Source: Faecalibacterium sp. CAG:74
GTDB lineage: Bacteria > Bacillota > Clostridia > Christensenellales > Aristaeellaceae
DNA length: 26,540 bases
Assembly: GCA_000437595.1 (NCBI GenBank)
Contig: FR899878.1
Coordinates: forward strand, 25,289-51,828
Direction: 5' to 3'
The position numbers were made by a program, and so were the translations under genes. Positions within the stretch are counted from its first letter, which is position 1. Each line of letters begins with the position of its first letter. The notes below the pieces were generated by a model. It worked only from the letters and a program-made list of their open reading frames with translations, made no database searches and was not told where the DNA came from. This document shows, in pieces, positions 22,315 through 26,540 of this stretch.

Positions 22315-23241
22315 TCAGCCCTTGACTGCGCCAATCGTGACGCCGGTGACGAAATAGCGCTGCAGCCACGGGTACACCAGCAGAATCGGCACGGTTGCAA
22401 ACATGACGGACGCCATCTGAATCGTCTTGGAAACGCCGGCGCTGAAGAAACCTTCCTGCGTGGCGATTTCGCTGCTTTGCGTGGAGTTTTTGATGATGTT
22501 GTACAGCAGCAGCTGAATCGGCCAGTACTTTTCCGCCTTGCTGGATTTCAGGTACATCAGCGCATCGGAGAAGCCGTTCCAGCGGCCGACGGCGTAGAAC
22601 AGCGCCAGCGTCGCCAGAGAGGGCAGAGACAGCGGCAGATACACCGTCACCAGCGTGCGGATTGGGCCTGCACCGTCAATCTCCGCCGCCTCGCGAAGGC
22701 TGTCCGGCACGCTGTAGAAGAACGAGCGCAGCACGATGACGTTGAACACGCTGATGCAGTTCGGCAGAATCAGCGCCCACGGGGTGTTGAGCATCTTGAG
22801 GTTGTTCAGCAGGATGTAGCCCGGAATCGTGCCGGCACTGAAGTACATCGTGAACAGGATGATGAAGTTGATGACCTTGCCGCCGCGCAGATTTTTGTAA
22901 ATCAGCGGGAAGGCGGTGCAGACGGTCAGCACAAGGCTCAGCACCGTGCAGACGACGGTCAGGATGCCCGTCCACGCCAGCGACCATGTGTACTTGCTAT
23001 CGCTCAGAATGGTCTTGTACGCCTCAAAATTCCAGCCCTTGGGCCAGAGGAACACGTCGTTGCGAATCAGGTGTTCGCTGGAGGACAGGGAGCTTGCCAG
23101 CACGTTGACCATCGGCAGCAGGCAAATCAACATCGTCAGAAAGATGATGAAGGCAATGATGAAGTCGCCCACGCGGGTCTTTTGGGATTTGATCATGCCC
23201 TGATGGACTTTTTTGCCGTTGAAGGTAGTTGTCGTCGCCAT
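22315..23241 (-). CDS. Carbohydrate ABC transporter permease (LplC/YtcP-like)
   Basis: The second membrane subunit of a sugar importer, 308 aa with six predicted helices. The EAA coupling motif is REAAEIDGAGPIRTLVTVYLP. The C-terminus ends LQRYFVTGVTIGAVKG, the hallmark ending of the LplC/YtcP group. The ATG at 23241 has AGGAGG seven bases upstream on the minus strand. It is 12 bases downstream of the first permease gene, so the two are cotranscribed. The importer's ATPase gene is not in the window, as usual for this family, which shares a common MsmX-type ATPase. Confidence 0.93.
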   Translation of the reverse strand: MATTTTFNGKKVHQGMIKSQKTRVGDFIIAFIIFLTMLICLLPMVNVLASSLSSSEHLIRNDVFLWPKGWNFEAYKTILSDSKYTWSLAWTGILTVVCTVLSLVLTVCTAFPLIYKNLRGGKVINFIILFTMYFSAGTIPGYILLNNLKMLNTPWALILPNCISVFNVIVLRSFFYSVPDSLREAAEIDGAGPIRTLVTVYLPLSLPSLATLALFYAVGRWNGFSDALMYLKSSKAEKYWPIQLLLYNIIKNSTQSSEIATQEGFFSAGVSKTIQMASVMFATVPILLVYPWLQRYFVTGVTIGAVKG

Positions 23242-23253
23242 ATCGCAGCCTCC

Positions 23254-24204
23254 TTACATGATGCCCGGCTCGTCGAACTTCTTCGCCAGCGTGTTCGAGG
23301 CAAGCAGGAAGATGACGCAGACGACGGACTGGAACAGACCGACCGCTGTGGACAGGGCGAACTGGTTGCCCTTGATGCCGCGCTCGTAGACGAAGATGGA
23401 AATCGTCTTGCTTGCGCCCTCAACCAGCGGGTTGCTCAGGGTGAACGGACGGTCGAACTCGCTGCCGAGGATGCGGCCGAGGTTCATAATCAGCAGGATG
23501 ATGATGGTGGAGCGGATGCCCGGCAGGGTGATGTGCCAGATTTTGCGCAGGCGGCTCGCACCGTCCACTTCCGCCGCTTCGTACAGCTCCGGGCTGATGC
23601 CGGTCAGCGCGGCGAGGTAGATGATGGTGTTCCAGCCGCATTCCTTCCAGATGCCCAGCACGATGTAGGTTGCGCGCCAGTTGTTCTCCGTGCCTAAGAA
23701 GGCGATATTGGTGCCGAATATCTGGTTAACCAGACCATCGTTGGTTGCCAGCAGCCGCAGCGACAGACTGGAGATGATAACCCAGCTCAGGAAGTGCGGC
23801 AGGTACAGCACGGTCTGTGCGACGCGCTTGAACTTCGGGAACGCCAGCTCGTTGAGCAGCAGCGCCATCAAGATGGGCATCGGCGTGCCGATAACGAGGT
23901 CAAGCAGGTTCAGGATGATGGTGTTCTTCAGCGCATCGATAAAGTTCTTATCGTTGAATGCCTTGATGAACCATTCCCAGCCGCCGTTTTTCGCCCAATC
24001 CAGCAGCCACGGCGCTTTCAGAATGTTGTTCTTCTTGAACGCCAGCAGAATGTAGGACATGGGAACGTAGCGGAAAATGATGAAGAACGCCAGCGGCACG
24101 AGCAGCAGCAGATACAGCGTGCCGTATCGCTTCAAGTACGTTCCCCACCGCATGGTGGAACGTCCGGTCAAATCCCGGCGGACAATCGCCTTGGTAGATT
24201 GCAA
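23254..24204 (-). CDS. Carbohydrate ABC transporter permease (LplB/YteP-like)
   Basis: The first membrane subunit of the same importer, 316 aa as called, with about six helices. Recognisable segments are YGTLYLLLLVPLAFFIIFRY, LPHFLSWVIISSL and the EAA motif YEAAEVDGASRLRKIWHITLP. The start is uncertain. I favour TTG at 24204 because AAGGAAGGG lies just upstream. The ATG at 24153 has no clear site, and the ATG at 24282 lies upstream of the candidate promoter. It is the first gene of the permease-permease-binding protein operon, divergent from an AraC regulator that probably controls it. Confidence 0.88.
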   Translation of the reverse strand: MQSTKAIVRRDLTGRSTMRWGTYLKRYGTLYLLLLVPLAFFIIFRYVPMSYILLAFKKNNILKAPWLLDWAKNGGWEWFIKAFNDKNFIDALKNTIILNLLDLVIGTPMPILMALLLNELAFPKFKRVAQTVLYLPHFLSWVIISSLSLRLLATNDGLVNQIFGTNIAFLGTENNWRATYIVLGIWKECGWNTIIYLAALTGISPELYEAAEVDGASRLRKIWHITLPGIRSTIIILLIMNLGRILGSEFDRPFTLSNPLVEGASKTISIFVYERGIKGNQFALSTAVGLFQSVVCVIFLLASNTLAKKFDEPGIM

Positions 24205-24262
24205 AAGGATCCCTTCCTTCCCTTTTGAATTGCGCAACGACGAACATCGTTCATCTGGCTTT

Positions 24263-24326
24263 ATTATCGCCTGATTACACATTTGACGCTAATCATTTTT
24301 AGCGAAATATCTCTCATTTTTAGCGA
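24263..24326 (-). promoter_or_regulatory. Sugar-operon promoter with AraC-type direct repeats
   Basis: Two perfect 13-bp direct repeats TCATTTTTAGCGA lie at 24293-24305 and 24314-24326, spaced 21 bp apart, two helical turns. This is the usual geometry of an AraC-family site. On the minus strand they sit directly upstream of a weak -35 TAGCGT (24286-24291) and a good -10 GATAAT (24263-24268) with 17 bases between. The pattern fits an activator-dependent promoter. Confidence 0.65.
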
Positions 24327-24346
24327 TTTTTGTACCGATGAAACGA

Positions 24347-24369
24347 GTATAGATTGTAATTTTCTATAC
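24347..24369. promoter_or_regulatory. Inverted repeat in the divergent control region
   Basis: GTATAGA (24347-24353) and TCTATAC (24363-24369) are perfect inverted arms with a 9-base spacer. It could be a second operator for the divergent genes, or mark a minus-strand -10 (TATACT). Confidence 0.4.
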
Positions 24370-24426
24370 AATTCAACCAAAGTGATGAATTCCGCATCTC
24401 AAATCGGAATTTCGCGCCTGCCGTGA

Positions 24427-24455
24427 TTGACATTTCCGCCCGAAACGGCTATGAT
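24427..24455 (+). promoter_or_regulatory. Promoter of the second AraC regulator gene
   Basis: TTGACA (24427-24432), 17 bases, TATGAT (24450-24455). Confidence 0.85.
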
Positions 24456-24537
24456 GAAGAAAACAGCACCTTGAAGGCGCGCCCGCGCCGAAGAAGTCAA
24501 GGGGCGAGCAAAAAGCCGGAAAGGAGGACGTAACGCT

Positions 24538-25404
24538 GTGAAGAGCAACATGTGGTACATGCGCCAAAAGGAAGAATTCGGCGAAGACCGCAGTCAGGGC
24601 ATCCGTTTCTACGATAACACCCAAACCTGCGATTACCTCCCGCATTGGCATATGACCTATGAGGTCATCATGGTTATCGCCGAGGACCTCACTGTCATCG
24701 TCGAAAACGAGCGTCATCTTCTTCATCCGGGCGATATCATGGTTATCCCCTCCGGCGTCGTCCACGAAATCCACACACCCCCGACCGGCCACCGCTATTA
24801 CTTCCTCCTTGACCGCGAGCGCCTGTTCATTATCGACGGTCTGCTGGCGGCAGAAGAAGCCCTCCAGCCGTGCGTGGTGATTCGCAAGGGCAGCGCGCCC
24901 GAAATTGAGCAGCGCGTAAAGACCGCTGCGGCTGAGGCTGGGGTGGCGCGGGATCGCTTTGGATTAACGGTCGCGCGGCTGGAATTGAGCCGGATGCTCA
25001 TTGACCTGCTCCGCCGCCACGCGCAGGAACACGGCACAGAACTGAACCGCCGTGTCCGCCACAAGGAGCAGACGCAGATGCTCTTCGTCGATATTCGCGA
25101 CTATGTGATGGCGCACTGCGCGGAGGATTTGACGCCGCAGAACATGGCGGACAAGAGCGGGTACAGCCGTTACCACTTCGAGCGCCTTTTCTACGACTGC
25201 TTAGGCATATCGTTCCACGAATTCCTGACCCGCCAGCGGCTGACGCTCTGCAAGCAGCTTCTGGAACGGACGGATGATTCGATTACGTCCATTGCGGGGC
25301 AGTCGGGCTTCGGCAGCATTGCGACCTTCAACCGGGTTTTCCAGCAATATGAGGGCATGTCGCCCTCTGCATACAGAAAAAGCGGTGCTGCCCAATCAAA
25401 ATAA
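24538..25404 (+). CDS. AraC-family transcriptional regulator
   Basis: A 288-aa regulator with an N-terminal cupin domain (LPHWHMTYEVIMVI, HLLHPGDIMVIPSGVVHEI) and a C-terminal AraC DNA-binding domain. In the latter, LTPQNMADKSGYSRYHFERLF is the first helix-turn-helix and ITSIAGQSGFGSIATFNRVF the second, with the typical ending MSPSAYRK. The GTG at 24538 follows AAGGAGG by ten bases; the first ATG, four codons later, is too far from it. It is divergent from the LplB/LplC/LplA-like operon, whose control region holds direct repeats of AraC type. That makes it the likely sugar-responsive activator of that operon. Confidence 0.92.
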   Translation: MKSNMWYMRQKEEFGEDRSQGIRFYDNTQTCDYLPHWHMTYEVIMVIAEDLTVIVENERHLLHPGDIMVIPSGVVHEIHTPPTGHRYYFLLDRERLFIIDGLLAAEEALQPCVVIRKGSAPEIEQRVKTAAAEAGVARDRFGLTVARLELSRMLIDLLRRHAQEHGTELNRRVRHKEQTQMLFVDIRDYVMAHCAEDLTPQNMADKSGYSRYHFERLFYDCLGISFHEFLTRQRLTLCKQLLERTDDSITSIAGQSGFGSIATFNRVFQQYEGMSPSAYRKSGAAQSK

Positions 25405-25421
25405 TATAGGAGAGGATGCGC

Positions 25422-25868
25422 ATGAAGTCATTTGTGCAGAAACACGGAAAACTGCTGATTAGCGTCGCAGTGGCGCTGATGGTGGCTGCTGCCTGCATGG
25501 GTACGCTCATGCAGAACAAGCAGACGCGAAGTCTGGTCGGCGCATGGATGATTTACGACGGCTATGATGGCGGCGATCTTGCGCCAAACGTGCTGGTGTT
25601 CGCGGCGGATGGCACGGGTATCGGCTATGCGCTGGACAGCGACGGGCTGGACAACGGGATGGAGAACATCCTCCTCCCGCGTGAGCGGCTTTCGGATGCA
25701 CAGCCATTCCATTGGCAGCAAAGCGGCAAAACGCTGACGATGACATACGACGCGGGTGACACCCGGCAGCTGGAAATCGGCATTTCCCCGATGGGAAACA
25801 CGCGGGAATTGTCGCTGACCCTTGGGGGCTTAGGTGGCGGGTGGATTCCCGTGACAATCGCAGAGTAA
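25422..25868 (+). CDS. Small exported or lipoprotein-like protein of unknown function
   Basis: I do not recognise this 148-aa protein. AGGAG at 25408-25412 is nine bases before ATG 25422; the ATG at 25416 is too close. The N-terminus MKSFVQKHGKLLISVAVALM is a signal or anchor sequence. VAAAC could be a lipobox, though it falls at residues 21-25 and is followed by MGTL. The rest is beta-rich: LVGAWMIYDG, VLVFAADGTGIGYALD, then QQSGKTLTMTYDAG. This reads like a small lipocalin-like domain with GxW, a short DGTG strand and FxW repeats. It starts 17 bases after the AraC stop, so it is probably cotranscribed. Its stop codon TAA is also the left target duplication of MITE copy D. Confidence 0.75.
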   Translation: MKSFVQKHGKLLISVAVALMVAAACMGTLMQNKQTRSLVGAWMIYDGYDGGDLAPNVLVFAADGTGIGYALDSDGLDNGMENILLPRERLSDAQPFHWQQSGKTLTMTYDAGDTRQLEIGISPMGNTRELSLTLGGLGGGWIPVTIAE

Positions 25869-26027
25869 TACTATTTCCAGATTCAACTGCGCCATCTGCT
25901 TGCGCCTTTTCCATTCTGGCGTCCGCTCATTCCACTTAGCGTAGCGCTGCTACGCTGCGTTTCATTCACGTTAGCCAGAATGAAAAATTCGCGGCGCATC
26001 TTGGCGCATTCTTATCTGGAAATAGTA
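25869..26027. mobile_element. MITE-like element, copy D (159 bp)
   Basis: Perfect ends TACTATTTCCAGAT / ATCTGGAAATAGTA and a TAA target duplication on both sides (25866-25868, 26028-26030). The left TAA is the stop codon of the preceding gene. It is 98 percent identical to copy A by direct comparison (three differences). No coding capacity. Confidence 0.9.
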
Positions 26028-26033
26028 TAACAC

Positions 26034-26133
26034 AAAGAAGGACGAAGCATTCCCGCCTCGTCCTTCTTGCTATTATCCTTTTTAAAGAAGGACGAAGCAT
26101 TCCCGCCTCGTCCTTCTTGCTATTATCCTTTTT
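26034..26133 (-). terminator. Terminator hairpin in an exact 50-bp tandem duplication
   Basis: Units 26034-26083 and 26084-26133 are identical. Each contains AAGAAGGACGA/TCGTCCTTCTT, a strong 11-bp stem. The second unit includes the last codons and stop of the minus-strand ATPase gene (26123), so its downstream terminator has been doubled. Flanking T-runs (26077-26083, 26129-26134) suit plus-strand termination as well. Confidence 0.85.
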
Positions 26134-26540
26134 TCTCCGGCAGTCGCTTCGCCGCCCACGAAACCGCCGCCATCACCAGCGCGGCAAGGACAATCAGCCC
26201 TGCCAGGGCGCCATACTGCGCCAGCGTCAGGTGCTCAAAATAGAAAATCTGCTTGAAATAGCATACCGCCAGCACGAATCCGGCGGTCATCGCGGCACAC
26301 ACCGCCGCGCGCAGCGTCGTCAGCGGGACGGAGACGGAATAGAGCATCATCAGCCCGACCGCGCCCGCGCACAGCGCCGCCAGCGTCTTGCAGTCCGCCA
26401 TATCCCAGCCGAAATTCACGCCTGCCATTGCCGCCATGGCGCAGACGCACACCGCCGCCGCGCCGGGAATCGCCCGCGTCAGCACCGTGCGCAGAAAACT
26501 GCCCTGTATGCGGTCCTGATTCGGTTCGAGCGTCAGCAGG
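26123..26540 (-). CDS. Cation-transporting P-type ATPase, C-terminal part (cut by window edge)
   Basis: The frame is open to the window end, so only the last 138 or so residues are seen. They include EPNQDRIQGSFLRTVLTRA, a junction typical of the segment before the last transmembrane bundle in CtpE-like (HAD-IC) P-type ATPases. Several hydrophobic helices follow, and the chain ends RLPEKKG. A Val codon at 26485 could be read as GTG start, but the open frame and the motif upstream argue that it is internal. No catalytic motif (DKTGT) is in view, so the ion cannot be named. The assignment rests on the motif and the helix pattern. Confidence 0.6.
   Translation of the reverse strand, partial: LLTLEPNQDRIQGSFLRTVLTRAIPGAAAVCVCAMAAMAGVNFGWDMADCKTLAALCAGAVGLMMLYSVSVPLTTLRAAVCAAMTAGFVLAVCYFKQIFYFEHLTLAQYGALAGLIVLAALVMAAVSWAAKRLPEKKG

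Noticed and set aside
20503..23697. 1064-codon open frame on the plus strand
   Set aside because: It lies antisense to the binding-protein and permease genes, has no ribosome binding site and reads as compositionally biased Val/Gln/Arg/Ala-rich sequence, an effect of GC-rich third positions.
24205..24282. Longer start of the LplB-like permease at ATG 24282
   Set aside because: It lies upstream of the likely -10 at 24263-24268, has no ribosome binding site and adds residues not expected before the first helix.
26034..26133. Two-unit CRISPR-like array
   Set aside because: The units are directly adjacent with no spacer between them, and each is a terminator hairpin.

Overview
The window looks like chromosomal DNA of an uncultured, GC-rich, fermentative member of the Clostridia (Bacillota). 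Supporting signs are AAGGAGG-type ribosome binding sites, near-consensus vegetative promoters with exact 17-base spacers, intrinsic terminators with U-tracts, a clostridial-type AdhE and LplA/B/C-like sugar transport. No phage, plasmid or CRISPR genes are visible. The mobile DNA is a set of small non-coding palindromic elements.

Layout. (1) 31-2678, minus: adhE, split by a 44-bp tandem duplication, behind a promoter carrying a Rex-like operator. (2) 3145-4356: argG under a promoter overlapped by a near-perfect arginine (ArgR/AhrC) box. (3) 4599-8619: a small membrane protein, a tRNA-Trp on the minus strand, a two-part GT2 glycosyltransferase and a GT1 glycosyltransferase. (4) 8639-12692: a heterodimeric ABC exporter preceded by a 26-codon leader ORF and an intrinsic terminator, organised like a translation-sensing attenuator. 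(5) 13033-16111: an alpha/beta hydrolase, a GNAT acetyltransferase, nested palindromic elements and an MFS exporter. (6) 16311-19337, minus: the methionine importer metN-metI-metQ behind a 33-codon leader ORF with 11 Met codons, a terminator and a matching antiterminator. (7) 19511-25868: two AraC regulators flanking an LplB/LplC/LplA-like carbohydrate ABC operon, then a small exported protein. (8) The right edge holds the C-terminus of a P-type ATPase.

The strongest undescribed-looking systems are the methionine-rich leader attenuator of metNIQ, the leader attenuator of the ABC exporter, and a 159-bp MITE-like family. That family has four copies here; one is inserted inside another, and two full copies have perfect 3-bp target duplications. 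In both attenuators a leader segment is complementary to the left arm of the terminator, so a ribosome stalled early in the leader should allow readthrough. The metN and exporter units would then respond to methionine (or charged tRNA-Met) supply and to ribosome stalling, respectively. Regulatory roles are inferred from sequence; no folding energies or database searches were run.
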